A DNA stretch of 31,331 nucleotides from Bdellovibrionales bacterium (lineage in GTDB: Bacteria > Bdellovibrionota > UBA2428), in the NCBI GenBank assembly GCA_018266335.1, contig JAFEAR010000115.1, positions 1-31,331 on the forward strand, given 5' to 3'. Positions 24,617 through 31,331 of the stretch are shown here, in pieces (position 1 is the stretch's first letter; every line of letters starts with the position of its first letter). The notes under the pieces are model-generated. The model saw only the letters and a program-made list of their open reading frames with translations, ran no database searches and was not told where the DNA came from. The translations under genes were made by a program, and so were the position numbers.

Positions 24617-24959
24617 ACCATAGGCAGCGCACCCAGCCCAGTCTAAACGCGCGCAAACGCCTCTGGTTCGTGCCGTGGAGCACAAGGAGAGCCACCGGAG
24701 GCAAATTAGAATTTCGCTGAGATTTCAATCTGCCAGCGCCACAAAGCCTTTGGGCTAGTTGAAAAAACCCAAGCCCAAGTCGACAGCGAGAAGTCCTAAA
24801 GAGTAGATGACGAGCGACCAACAAAGGCTTGGAGCCCCTCGACAGGCCCTCTTGGTTTGCATTTTGGCACAGACGCTACTCGCGCTGCATATTCGATCTT
24901 TTCGATTCGTAGAGTGCATCGGAGAGCCTGTAATCAAATGCTATAGGGCCGCTCCTACC

Positions 24960-24981
24960 CACTTGCACATTTGTGCAAGTG
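24960..24981. repeat. Palindrome copy 2
   Basis: Identical to the palindrome at 24595-24616, including the preceding ACC. It lies 18 bases beyond the stop codon of the response regulator gene (minus strand), mirroring the position of copy 1 behind the HDOD gene. Confidence 0.9.
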
Positions 24982-24999
24982 CTCTCGGGCGACACTCGG

Positions 25000-26466
25000 C
25001 TAGGCGGCGCGTTTGAGGTTGAGGTCTTTGATTCGGCGGGCGAGGTTTTTGCGGTCGATGCCGAGGACTTTGGCGGCGGCGCTCACGTTGCCGGCGTTTT
25101 CGTCGAGGGCTTTTTCGATCCAGCGCTTGTCGAATTCATCCAGCACTTTGGTGCGTAGAGTTTTTAGGTCGTCGGATTCGTCGACGTTGGGCACGAGGGA
25201 CAGCAAATTTCCTGGTGCATTGCTGGCGGATGCAGTGCCGGCGGAAGAGGCCCCAACGCCTTGGCCCAGGCCTTCGGTTACGAAGCCTTTTTCGTCGTGC
25301 AGCCCGAGGATAGCGGCGCGCTCGATCCAGTTGTTCAGCTCGCGGATGTTACCTGGCCACTTGTGTGCAAGGGCTTGGCGCTCGGATTCTTTGGAGAGCC
25401 CCTTGAGGCCGTGGCGCCTACAGAGCGTTTCCATAAGTTTGGGCAAATCGTCTGGGCGCTGGCGAAGGGGCGGTAGCACCACACTCACCACCGACAGTCG
25501 GTAGTACAGGTCTTCGCGAAAGCTGCCTTCGCTGGCAAGGCGCGGGAGGTCGCGATGCGTGGCGGCCACGATGCGTCCCTGGAAATTTAAATCTTGATTG
25601 GCGCCCACGCGGCGGAAGCTGCGCTCTTGCAGGAGGCGCAAAATTTTTGCTTGGTGGCGCGGGTCGAGCTCGCCGATTTCGTCGAGGAACAAAGTTCCCT
25701 CGCGCACGGCTTCGGCCAGGCCCATGCGCGTAGCATGCGCGCCGCTAAAGGCGCCCTTCTCGTGGCCAAATAATTCGGACTCGAGCAGGTCGGCCGGAAT
25801 GGCCGAGCAGTTGAGGGCCAGGAACGGCGTGCGTCCGTTTTCGCCGGTGGATTTGGGATGCGTAAGCCGGTGCAGTTCGCGGGCGACAACTTCTTTGCCC
25901 GTGCCGGTTTCGCCGAGAATGAGCAAACCCGCATGGGGCTTTTGCGCCAGACGCGCCAGAATGCTTTTGATTTCGCGAATACCGGGCGAGTCCCCCACGA
26001 AGGATGTGGGCCCGAATTTAGCGTCGATGCTCTCTAACTCACGCCCCTGCGATTTTACGAGGGTGTCGAGTTTGCGTAGCAGTGCTTCGCGCTCGAGGGA
26101 CATGACGCGCTTTTCGCATGCGCGCTTGGCCATGACTTCGAGCGCGTCCAAGTCGAAGGGTTTTTCGAAGAAGGCAAAGGCACCGGTCTCGACCGCGTGA
26201 ATGGCCGACTCTTTGTCGCCGTGGCCCGTGATGATGATCGTGGGCAATTCCGGCAAGGCTTGCATCACGGCAAAGCCATCCATGCCGGGCATGCGCAAAT
26301 CTGTGATGAGCGCCAGGGGCTCAAACTCGCGCGCTAGTTTAAGCGCAGCTTCGCCACTGGCGGCACACGCAACGGTAAAACCGCGGCGCGCTAAGCGTCC
26401 TTCGATGAGCGTGCGGACGGATTCTTCGTCGTCCACAATTAGAACGCGGAGATGCTGCGTGCTCAT
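25000..26466 (-). CDS. NtrC-family sigma-54-dependent response regulator
   Basis: The 488-residue product has three parts. The receiver domain comprises acidic pocket Asp12-Asp13, phospho-acceptor Asp56 (ITDLRMPG), Thr80 and Lys102. The AAA+ domain has Walker A GETGTGKE (185-192), the sigma-54 loop GAFSGA (238-243), Walker B GTLFLDEIGE (257-266) and WPGNIREL. A Fis-type helix-turn-helix lies near 445-485 (NVSAAAKVLGIDRKNLARRI). It should activate sigma-54 promoters when phosphorylated. The canonical loop is GAFTGA; Ser replaces Thr here. Its ATG overlaps the stop of the upstream histidine kinase gene (ATGA), so the two are a cognate pair. A Gly/Ser/Ala-rich linker precedes the DNA-binding domain. 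Confidence 0.95.
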   Translation of the reverse strand: MSTQHLRVLIVDDEESVRTLIEGRLARRGFTVACAASGEAALKLAREFEPLALITDLRMPGMDGFAVMQALPELPTIIITGHGDKESAIHAVETGAFAFFEKPFDLDALEVMAKRACEKRVMSLEREALLRKLDTLVKSQGRELESIDAKFGPTSFVGDSPGIREIKSILARLAQKPHAGLLILGETGTGKEVVARELHRLTHPKSTGENGRTPFLALNCSAIPADLLESELFGHEKGAFSGAHATRMGLAEAVREGTLFLDEIGELDPRHQAKILRLLQERSFRRVGANQDLNFQGRIVAATHRDLPRLASEGSFREDLYYRLSVVSVVLPPLRQRPDDLPKLMETLCRRHGLKGLSKESERQALAHKWPGNIRELNNWIERAAILGLHDEKGFVTEGLGQGVGASSAGTASASNAPGNLLSLVPNVDESDDLKTLRTKVLDEFDKRWIEKALDENAGNVSAAAKVLGIDRKNLARRIKDLNLKRAA

Positions 26467-27704
26467 GCCGCCCTCCGAGCTTGGGCCGCAAGGGGCAATC
26501 TAAGCGCAAAGGTGGTTCCCGCGGCGCCGGAACTTTCGAGTTTCAGCTCGCCGCCAAACTTGTGAGCGATGCCAAAGGAAATGGAAAGTCCCAAGCCCAT
26601 GCCCTTGCCCGTGTCTTTGGTGGAGAAGAAGGGATCGAAAATGCGATTCCGGATGTGCTCGGGCACGCCCGCGCCATTGTCGCTCACGCGCAGCACGGCA
26701 AAGCCCTCTTCGCGCGCAGCCGAAATCTGGATGCGGCCGCGGAACTTGGGATTCACTCGGGCTACGTCCGCGAGCGAATCGCGGCTATTGGTAATGAGGT
26801 TAATGAGCACTTGCTCTACCGGATGCATGCGCGCCACCACGCAGAGACCGGCGTCGAGGCCCGACTCTTCCACGCGGATTTGCTGCTTCTCGAGCTGGCG
26901 CCCCAGCAAAGTTTTTACGTTGTGCACGGCCTCCGCGAGGGGCACGGACTCGGCCGCGGAATTTTCGGACTCGGCGTTTTCGCGCCCCTTGCGCGCAAAC
27001 TCGCGCAGGTGCGATAGCAGCGAGGCCATTTTATCGGAGTTGCTAACGATGTGCGCGCAGAGCTCGCGCACGACGCTCTTCTTGGGTTTCGGATTCGTGC
27101 GCAGGATGTCTTGAATTTCCTGCGCAAATCCACGAATGCCCGTGAGGGGTTGATTGAGTTCGTGACTCATACCCGCAGCGAGCTCGCCGAGCGCCACCAG
27201 CTTAGAAGCCTGGACCATTTTATCCTGCGTCTCTTTAAGTTCGCGGTGCATTTTTTCGAGTTCCAGGTAGGCCGTCTCGAGCGATTGGTGCTTGGTGGTG
27301 AGATCGCGCACCAGCAACTGACGTTCGGTGTCGTCCGAGATCACCGCGAGGGCCATTTTACGGCCATCCAAATCGGCGTGCGTGATTTTAACGCCCACAT
27401 AACGGAGCTGCCCATCGCGCGTGGCGAGCGCCACGTCGTTGTAGAACCCGGGCATAGAGAGCATGTCGACATCGATGCGCCGATCGCGCGTGGCCCCACC
27501 GTCGCCCATGGGGTTTAAAACGGCGAGCGATTCGCCCACTACTTCATCGCGGGCATAGCCCGTGAGCGCCATAAAGGAAGGGTTCACAAACTGGAGTTGG
27601 CACTCCGGAAGCGAGACGGCCATGAGCGCATCGCCCGTGGCCTCGAAGAAGAGTCGGTACATCTTCTCCGTCGAAGTGCTGGTTGAATTGCCGGTTGCGC
27701 TCAC
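26463..27704 (-). CDS. Cytoplasmic PAS-domain sensor histidine kinase
   Basis: The 413-residue product has no membrane segment. A PAS domain (about 14-128, MYRLFFEATGDALMAVSLPE onwards) is followed by a coiled-coil (about 130-170). The dimerisation and H box is GMSHELNQPLTGIRGF with His181. The ATPase domain shows the N box INLITNSRDSL, G1 VSDNGAGVP, F box DPFFSTK and G2 GKGMGLGLSIS. It resembles NtrB-type kinases and should phosphorylate Asp56 of the overlapping response regulator. The start is a GTG at 27704; an ATG at 27662 with a GGAGA ahead is an alternative that begins exactly at the PAS domain. It is divergent from a GGDEF gene. Confidence 0.94.
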   Translation of the reverse strand: MSATGNSTSTSTEKMYRLFFEATGDALMAVSLPECQLQFVNPSFMALTGYARDEVVGESLAVLNPMGDGGATRDRRIDVDMLSMPGFYNDVALATRDGQLRYVGVKITHADLDGRKMALAVISDDTERQLLVRDLTTKHQSLETAYLELEKMHRELKETQDKMVQASKLVALGELAAGMSHELNQPLTGIRGFAQEIQDILRTNPKPKKSVVRELCAHIVSNSDKMASLLSHLREFARKGRENAESENSAAESVPLAEAVHNVKTLLGRQLEKQQIRVEESGLDAGLCVVARMHPVEQVLINLITNSRDSLADVARVNPKFRGRIQISAAREEGFAVLRVSDNGAGVPEHIRNRIFDPFFSTKDTGKGMGLGLSISFGIAHKFGGELKLESSGAAGTTFALRLPLAAQARRAA

Positions 27705-27860
27705 GTTCTTTCCCTATCGGCAGTTCTCCCCCCTGGGTTGAGCGCGCCCCAGGCGCCAACGCCCCAAATACCTTAAGAACTCGCCATAACCCTATGTTTT
27801 TACAGGTGGCACGAAGAGTGAAACCAATAGGTCAGACGCCAACTCTCAGAACCCTAAAGC

Positions 27861-27879
27861 GGAACGTTGGTGGAACGTT
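27861..27879 (+). repeat. Tandem GGAACGTT boxes before the GGDEF gene
   Basis: Two copies of GGAACGTT are spaced by three bases, 22-40 bases before the ATG of the diguanylate cyclase gene, and each contains the palindrome AACGTT. They may form an operator, or may be chance. Confidence 0.35.
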
Positions 27880-27900
27880 TTTTTACGAGAGGAGCTACCT

Positions 27901-28494
27901 ATGACCGACCTCAACTATCAGAGCCAACTGGAACAAAAAATTCTCGCCCTCGAAACCGAAGTGCGCCAGCTGCGCACCGCCGCGGACTTCGATGATCTGA
28001 CCGGTTGTTTACGTCGCAATGCCTTTATGAACCTCATTCAAGAGCGCCGCCGCTTTGGTTGGCTGCCACAGAACATGACTCTCGCCGTAGTCGACCTAGA
28101 CCACTTCAAAAAAGTGAACGATGAGCACGGCCACCTGGCCGGCGACGAAGCCCTGCGCAGTGTGGCCCGCCTGCTGCGCGACCAACTCCCCGAAGGCGGC
28201 ATGATCTGCCGCATGGGTGGCGAAGAGTTTGTGATCCTAGTTCCGGGCACGACGGAGCAGTCTTGCGCAAGTCTCGAACATCTGCGCCGGACGATTGCTA
28301 GCACGCCCGTGAAGCTTGAAGATGGACGCAAACTGAATCTCAGCGCCAGCATCGGCGCTAGCAACTGGAACACGGACTCCGCCCTACTGAGCGCCACCGC
28401 TCGGGCCGACGCCGCGGTCTACCAAGCTAAGCGCCAGGGCCGTAACCAAGTTGTCGTGACGAACCCTGACGCAGAATTAAAAGCGGCAGCTTGA
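27901..28494 (+). CDS. GGDEF-domain diguanylate cyclase
   Basis: The 197-residue product starts with a short coiled-coil (about 7-27) followed by a single GGDEF domain. DDLTGCLRRNAF marks its beginning, VVDLDHFKKVNDEHGH holds the metal-site Asp65, and the active-site signature is GGEEF (106-110). It ends with ADAAVYQAKRQGRNQV. It should make cyclic di-GMP from two GTP. The RxxD inhibitory site expected five residues before GGEEF is absent (PEGG there), so product inhibition of the usual kind is unlikely. A GAGGAG Shine-Dalgarno lies before the ATG. It is divergent from the PAS histidine kinase, and no sensory domain is attached apart from the coiled-coil. Confidence 0.94.
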   Translation: MTDLNYQSQLEQKILALETEVRQLRTAADFDDLTGCLRRNAFMNLIQERRRFGWLPQNMTLAVVDLDHFKKVNDEHGHLAGDEALRSVARLLRDQLPEGGMICRMGGEEFVILVPGTTEQSCASLEHLRRTIASTPVKLEDGRKLNLSASIGASNWNTDSALLSATARADAAVYQAKRQGRNQVVVTNPDAELKAAA

Positions 28495-28552
28495 ACCTCA
28501 GTGCGGAAGGCCCTAAAACTAAGGGCAAATTACACATGGAGGTGTTGATATT

Positions 28553-29263
28553 ATGGAACTGCTGAACGACGGATTTATCTTTCGCTACTTTCACATCTGG
28601 TTCGGAATCATCTGGATCGGAATTCTTTACTACTTTAACTTTGTCCAAACGCCCTTCTTCAATGAAACCGACGCCGCGACTAAATCGGGCGCCATCCAAA
28701 AGCTAGTCCCCCGGGCACTGTGGTGGTTCCGCTGGGCCGCCATGATGACCTTCCTGACGGGTCTGTACCTGCTCCGCGCTCGCTGGTTCCGCACGGCCGA
28801 TGACTTTGGCAACATCCTCACGAACCCCGGTGGATTGATCATGATGCTGGGCGTGCTCCTGGGCACCACGATGTTCCTGAACGTATGGCTCATTATCTGG
28901 CCTAACCAAAAAGTGCTGATCGCTAGCACCACGGCCGTGGCCCAAGGCGGCAAGGCCGACCCTAACGCCGCCGCTGCTGGCGCGCGCGCCGGTGTAGCAT
29001 CGCGCACGAACACGCTCTTCTCGATTCCCCTGGTGCTCTTCATGACCATGGGCGCACACTTGCCCCTGCAAGCAAATCGCGAAAGCGGCATGTACATGCC
29101 TACGCTGATCATCATTTTGCTGATCTACGCTGCGATTGAATTCAACGCGATCAAAGGCAAACTGCACAAGCCTCTGGCGACCGTGCAGAACGTGGTCACG
29201 AGCGGCTTCGTGCTGACAGTCGTGTTTTACGCCCTCATTCGCATGGTTTGCCCGATCGCGTAA
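28553..29263 (+). CDS. Urate_ox_N/PuuD-type membrane protein without cytochrome domain
   Basis: The 236-residue product has about five membrane helices and the landmarks of the urate hydroxylase PuuD membrane domain. These are FHIWFGIIWIGILYYFNFVQ near the start (conserved His in helix 1), LVPRALWWFRWAAMMTFLTGLY, and WLIIWPNQKVL. Full PuuD proteins of purine degraders carry a C-terminal cytochrome c domain, which is missing here, and no purine-catabolism gene is nearby. Urate oxidation is therefore doubtful; a related redox or heme-binding membrane role is possible. A GGAGG Shine-Dalgarno precedes the ATG, and a strong terminator follows. Confidence 0.85.
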   Translation: MELLNDGFIFRYFHIWFGIIWIGILYYFNFVQTPFFNETDAATKSGAIQKLVPRALWWFRWAAMMTFLTGLYLLRARWFRTADDFGNILTNPGGLIMMLGVLLGTTMFLNVWLIIWPNQKVLIASTTAVAQGGKADPNAAAAGARAGVASRTNTLFSIPLVLFMTMGAHLPLQANRESGMYMPTLIIILLIYAAIEFNAIKGKLHKPLATVQNVVTSGFVLTVVFYALIRMVCPIA

Positions 29264-29300
29264 TTCACGCCCGGGCATTCGCCAACCGAACTTGGCACGC

Positions 29301-29345
29301 AGGCCTGAAGTGTCCCTTTAGGGGCATTTCGGGCCTTTCTTTTTG
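29301..29345 (+). terminator. Strong intrinsic terminator after the PuuD-like gene
   Basis: A 16-bp stem with three G-T pairs (29301-29316 with 29321-29336, loop TTTA) is followed by TTCTTTTTG. It begins 38 bases after the stop codon. Confidence 0.92.
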
Positions 29346-29383
29346 CTCAAGAAGCTCTCTTCGCGCGCCGAAAAGAGAGAGTC

Positions 29384-30157
29384 ATGAAGGTATATATTTT
29401 CTTGCTCGGTTTCTGCGCGGTGTTGATTTCGTCCCTCGGGGCCGGATTTTCGGTGCATGGACTCGCCAGCCTCTTCTCCGGATCCTTTGTGGCCGTGGCC
29501 GTCATGGCCGGCGCCCTGGAGTTCGGCAAACTCGTCATTGCGGCCTTCCTGGAATCTAACTGGAAGCGCATTCCGGTTCTGATTCGCACCTACCTAACGG
29601 GCGCCGTCATTACTCTGATGTGCATCACCAGCATGGGTATTTTTGGTTTCCTCTCGAACTCCTACCAAACCTCGTCGCTCGATATTAACCGCATCCAAAT
29701 TCAAATGGAGTCCATGCAGAAGGACTACGACCGCTCGAACGAAGAGCTCGCGCGCATGTACAAGTCCGTCGACGAAATTCCGGCCGATCAGGCCACCAAG
29801 AAGCTCATGATGCAAAAGCGCTACGAACCCCTCATTGCCGACTTCACCAAAAAAGCCAACGACTCGCTCAACGGCTTGAACTCGCTCAAACTCGAACAGC
29901 TTAAGTCGCAGTCCAAAGTGGGCCCCCTGATTTACGTAGCTAAGGCTTTCCACACCAACATCGACCAAGTCGTGCGTTGGCTCATTACGCTCTTCGTCCT
30001 GGTGTTCGACCCCTTGGCCGTGTGCCTTGTGATTGCAACGAGCACCGCTATTCGTTTGCACGCCGCCGACAAGATGGGCGAATCCATGCCCAAAGCCAAA
30101 AAGAAAGAAGACGAGCCCAGCGTGGCCACCGAAGGGCTCGAAAACGTCGCCGCCTAA
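29384..30157 (+). CDS. Membrane protein of a phage-associated family (FGFLS motif)
   Basis: The 257-residue product has three N-terminal membrane helices, a helical loop of about 100 residues with coiled-coil character (SLDINRIQIQMESMQKDYDRSNEELARMY), a fourth helix (WLITLFVLVFDPLAVCLVIATS) and a charged tail. The combination ALEFGKL, then WKR, YLTGAVITLMCITSMGIFGFLS and FVFDPLAV-like residues is familiar from uncharacterised membrane proteins of marine phages and some bacteria; this recognition is from memory and unverified. A GAGAGA precedes the ATG. The gene follows a terminator, so it begins a new unit with the downstream exported protein. Function unknown. Confidence 0.8.
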   Translation: MKVYIFLLGFCAVLISSLGAGFSVHGLASLFSGSFVAVAVMAGALEFGKLVIAAFLESNWKRIPVLIRTYLTGAVITLMCITSMGIFGFLSNSYQTSSLDINRIQIQMESMQKDYDRSNEELARMYKSVDEIPADQATKKLMMQKRYEPLIADFTKKANDSLNGLNSLKLEQLKSQSKVGPLIYVAKAFHTNIDQVVRWLITLFVLVFDPLAVCLVIATSTAIRLHAADKMGESMPKAKKKEDEPSVATEGLENVAA

Positions 30158-30189
30158 GCGCGCGACGCAACCACGGAAGGAACCTCGCA

Positions 30190-30834
30190 ATGAAGCAACT
30201 CCTGCTACTTACGGTATTCACCTGTTCGGCATTTGCCGATACAACCAAAACTCCCGCCTTGCCGGCAGTTAAATTATTCCGCATGCCCTCGAGCCGCGTC
30301 GTAGCGGCTTTCGAAGCCCCTACCCTGGATAAACTCAAAGGCCTCTGGAAAGGTGCCTGCCAGGCGCCCACCAAGGACATCAAGCACGCCACGCAAGAAA
30401 TTTTTGATTTTGCGGGCGACACCATGGTTCAACATTCGCTCTCGTTCGACGACAGCAAAAGCTGCGACACTCCAAGCGTGGACACGCGCATCGTCTACAA
30501 AATTGACTCGGCTAAGCCTGCACCCAAAAAACAGCTCACCGAAGTTAAGCTCACCGTGACCAAGGTGGAGGTCGAAGCCCTCACCGTTAAGGGCGCCACC
30601 GCGCTATCCAAAGACCAGAACTGCGGCAAGTCGGCGTGGCACAAAGAAAAAGTCGACTGCAGCAAACTCAAGCCCTACAGCGAACTCGTCGGACGCTCCA
30701 TGCAAAAGCGCATGCTCACTTTCGACGGCAAGCTCTACGAGCTCCTCGTAGAAACCGACGGCCTACCCGCCGACAACCAAGCCGACAAATACGAGCGCAT
30801 AACGGCCATGCCCTACAAGCTCAGCCCACGCTAG
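30190..30834 (+). CDS. Small exported protein, unknown function
   Basis: The 214-residue product starts with a signal peptide (MKQLLLLTVFTCSAFA). The mature part is rich in Lys and has the shape of a compact periplasmic beta protein: KLKGLWKGACQ, FDFAGDTMVQHSLSFDD and YELLVETDG. Four mature cysteines may form disulfides. AAGGAA lies 8 bases before the ATG, supporting this start over longer in-frame options inside the upstream gene. It follows the phage-like membrane protein gene by 32 bases and is probably in the same operon. No family recognised. Confidence 0.82.
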   Translation: MKQLLLLTVFTCSAFADTTKTPALPAVKLFRMPSSRVVAAFEAPTLDKLKGLWKGACQAPTKDIKHATQEIFDFAGDTMVQHSLSFDDSKSCDTPSVDTRIVYKIDSAKPAPKKQLTEVKLTVTKVEVEALTVKGATALSKDQNCGKSAWHKEKVDCSKLKPYSELVGRSMQKRMLTFDGKLYELLVETDGLPADNQADKYERITAMPYKLSPR

Positions 30835-30862
30835 GTGGATGCCCAACGGGGCGAAGCAGTTC

Positions 30863-30876
30863 TGCACCTATGTGCA
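30863..30876. repeat. TGCAC-N4-GTGCA palindrome
   Basis: TGCAC and GTGCA flank CTAT. The same half-site spacing occurs in the core of both palindromes at 24595 and 24960 (TGCAC-ATTT-GTGCA). It lies 29 bases after a stop codon, as those do roughly. It may be a shared protein-binding site, or coincidence. Confidence 0.4.
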
Positions 30877-30903
30877 TTTGTCTCTAATTTGTGACAGGCC
30901 TCC

Positions 30904-30934
30904 CAACCCCGGCGCCGGGGTTGAGTTGTGTTTT
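30904..30934 (+). terminator. Probable terminator after the 30190 gene
   Basis: A perfect 20-base palindrome (30904-30923: CAACCCCG, GCGC loop, CGGGGTTG) forms an 8-bp GC-rich stem followed by AGTTGTGTTTT. The T run is imperfect, so termination may be partial. Confidence 0.5.
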
Positions 30935-31102
30935 AGCGACTGTGCGCCAAGAGCGCGAGACTCTTCAGGTGGCAAATTGCGCAGTTGTTTCTCAAAAATA
31001 TTACCTCGCTCGCAGAAGTCTTCACTGCGGGTCGCGAGCGCGTTTTAAGCATTGTTCTAATCTGCATCTGAGTCTGCGCAAAAAAGTGCGCTGAAAAACA
31101 TG

Positions 31103-31111
31103 TGTTATAGC
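31103..31111 (+). promoter_or_regulatory. Extended -10 promoter of the 31119 gene
   Basis: TG-T-TATAGC (31103-31111) is an extended -10 whose hexamer ends 7 bases before the ATG. There is no Shine-Dalgarno, so a leaderless mRNA is predicted. A small GCGCA/TGCGC inverted repeat lies just upstream (31076-31091). Confidence 0.4.
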
Positions 31112-31118
31112 ATTTTAC

Positions 31119-31331
31119 ATGAATACGATTCGCGCACTGAAAGACTCGGAACTCCTTTCCACAACTAAAGCGCTCGTGCAAAAAGAGCGCGCCGTCACGA
31201 TGGAAATTTTGCGGCACCTACAAGAAATTGAACGGCGCAAACTCTATGCGTTTCGATTCACTTCGCTCTTTGACTACGCCGTTCGCGAGCTGGGTTATTC
31301 GGAGGCCGCAGCCAGTCGGCGCATTCAGACA
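31119..31331 (+). CDS. N-terminal part of an HNH-endonuclease-type protein (partial, 3' end outside window)
   Basis: The frame from the ATG at 31119 is open to the window edge (71 codons). The sequence reads as the helical N-terminal region common in HNH endonuclease-annotated proteins of Bdellovibrio-like and related delta bacteria: LKDSELLSTTKALVQKER, then HLQEIERRKLY, then TSLFDYAVRELGYSE and AASRRIQ. The HNH core itself would lie beyond the window and is not seen. Such genes are often present in many copies per genome. It has an extended -10 directly upstream and no Shine-Dalgarno. Identification is from memory of the family pattern. Confidence 0.7.
   Translation, partial: MNTIRALKDSELLSTTKALVQKERAVTMEILRHLQEIERRKLYAFRFTSLFDYAVRELGYSEAAASRRIQT

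Larger units (their letters stand above)
24575..24999. other. Non-coding 425-bp stretch between convergent genes
   Basis: No convincing gene was found. The stretch is bounded by two copies of a 22-base palindrome. It contains a possible structured region at 24660-24701 (CCTCTGGT pairing with ACCGGAGG around an inner GTGC/GCAC hairpin) and an inverted repeat TTGGGCT/AGCCCAA at 24750-24778. Short open frames on both strands have no Shine-Dalgarno and no recognisable domain. Confidence 0.6.

Noticed and set aside
24579..25016. Small open frames within the non-coding stretch (60-81 codons)
   Set aside because: No Shine-Dalgarno, no domain, and frames run across the palindromes; treated as non-coding.
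27807..27822. Possible sigma-54 promoter (TGGCAC-N5-GTGAA) before the GGDEF gene
   Set aside because: The -24 half is good, but the -12 half lacks the required GC (GA instead), so it fails the GG-N10-GC rule.
28511..28532. GCCCT/AGGGC hairpin after the GGDEF gene
   Set aside because: The stem is only about five base pairs and lacks a T run, so it is not called a terminator.

Overview
The window is chromosomal DNA of a Gram-negative bacterium with moderately high GC. Envelope evidence includes exported proteins with signal peptides, a lipoprotein lipobox, and a probable outer-membrane protein ending in Phe. The best taxonomic guess is the Bdellovibrionota/Oligoflexia (a Bdellovibrio-like delta lineage). 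The guess rests on a stand-alone urate-oxidase-N-type membrane protein, a metzincin-like lipoprotein protease, many NtrC-type regulators with HDOD and GGDEF proteins, and the start of an HNH-endonuclease-type protein common in those groups. This is inference; no rRNA gene is present. No CRISPR array, transposase or integrase was seen.

Layout. Positions 1-2876 (minus) hold an envelope operon: HtrA/DegP-like protease, a polytopic membrane protein and an exported SH3-like protein, joined by overlaps. Divergent from it are a thiolase and a coupled unknown gene (2915-4905). Then come divergent rlmE and a family 2 glycosyltransferase, and the fmdB-groES-groEL operon with a clear terminator. A tRNA-Cys(GCA) precedes nrdAB (class Ia ribonucleotide reductase), whose leader is unusually rich in repeats. 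Next are an RluA-type pseudouridine synthase and an isolated rplC (L3), outside any S10 operon.

Positions 14485-24574 carry accessory and envelope genes: a probable outer-membrane protein, a single-pass membrane protein, an 819-residue zinc metalloprotease lipoprotein, a glycerolipid acyltransferase, lysine 2,3-aminomutase, a DEDD-type exonuclease, a Cys-rich exported protein of low complexity, and an HDOD protein. A 425-bp non-coding stretch, bracketed by two identical palindromes, separates the HDOD gene from a PAS histidine kinase/sigma-54 response regulator pair. Divergent from the kinase is a GGDEF diguanylate cyclase. The right end holds a urate-oxidase-N-type membrane protein, a phage-like membrane protein, a small exported protein and the truncated HNH-type gene.

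The most interesting signals are mostly outside the genes. They are the palindrome-bracketed non-coding segment, a long inverted repeat joining the ends of nrdB and the pseudouridine synthase gene, several genes whose -10 element lies 6-7 bases before an ATG without a Shine-Dalgarno (probable leaderless mRNAs), a TTG start placed in the tail of a terminator, and tail-to-tail genes whose stop codons overlap. No complete new multi-gene system could be demonstrated from sequence alone.
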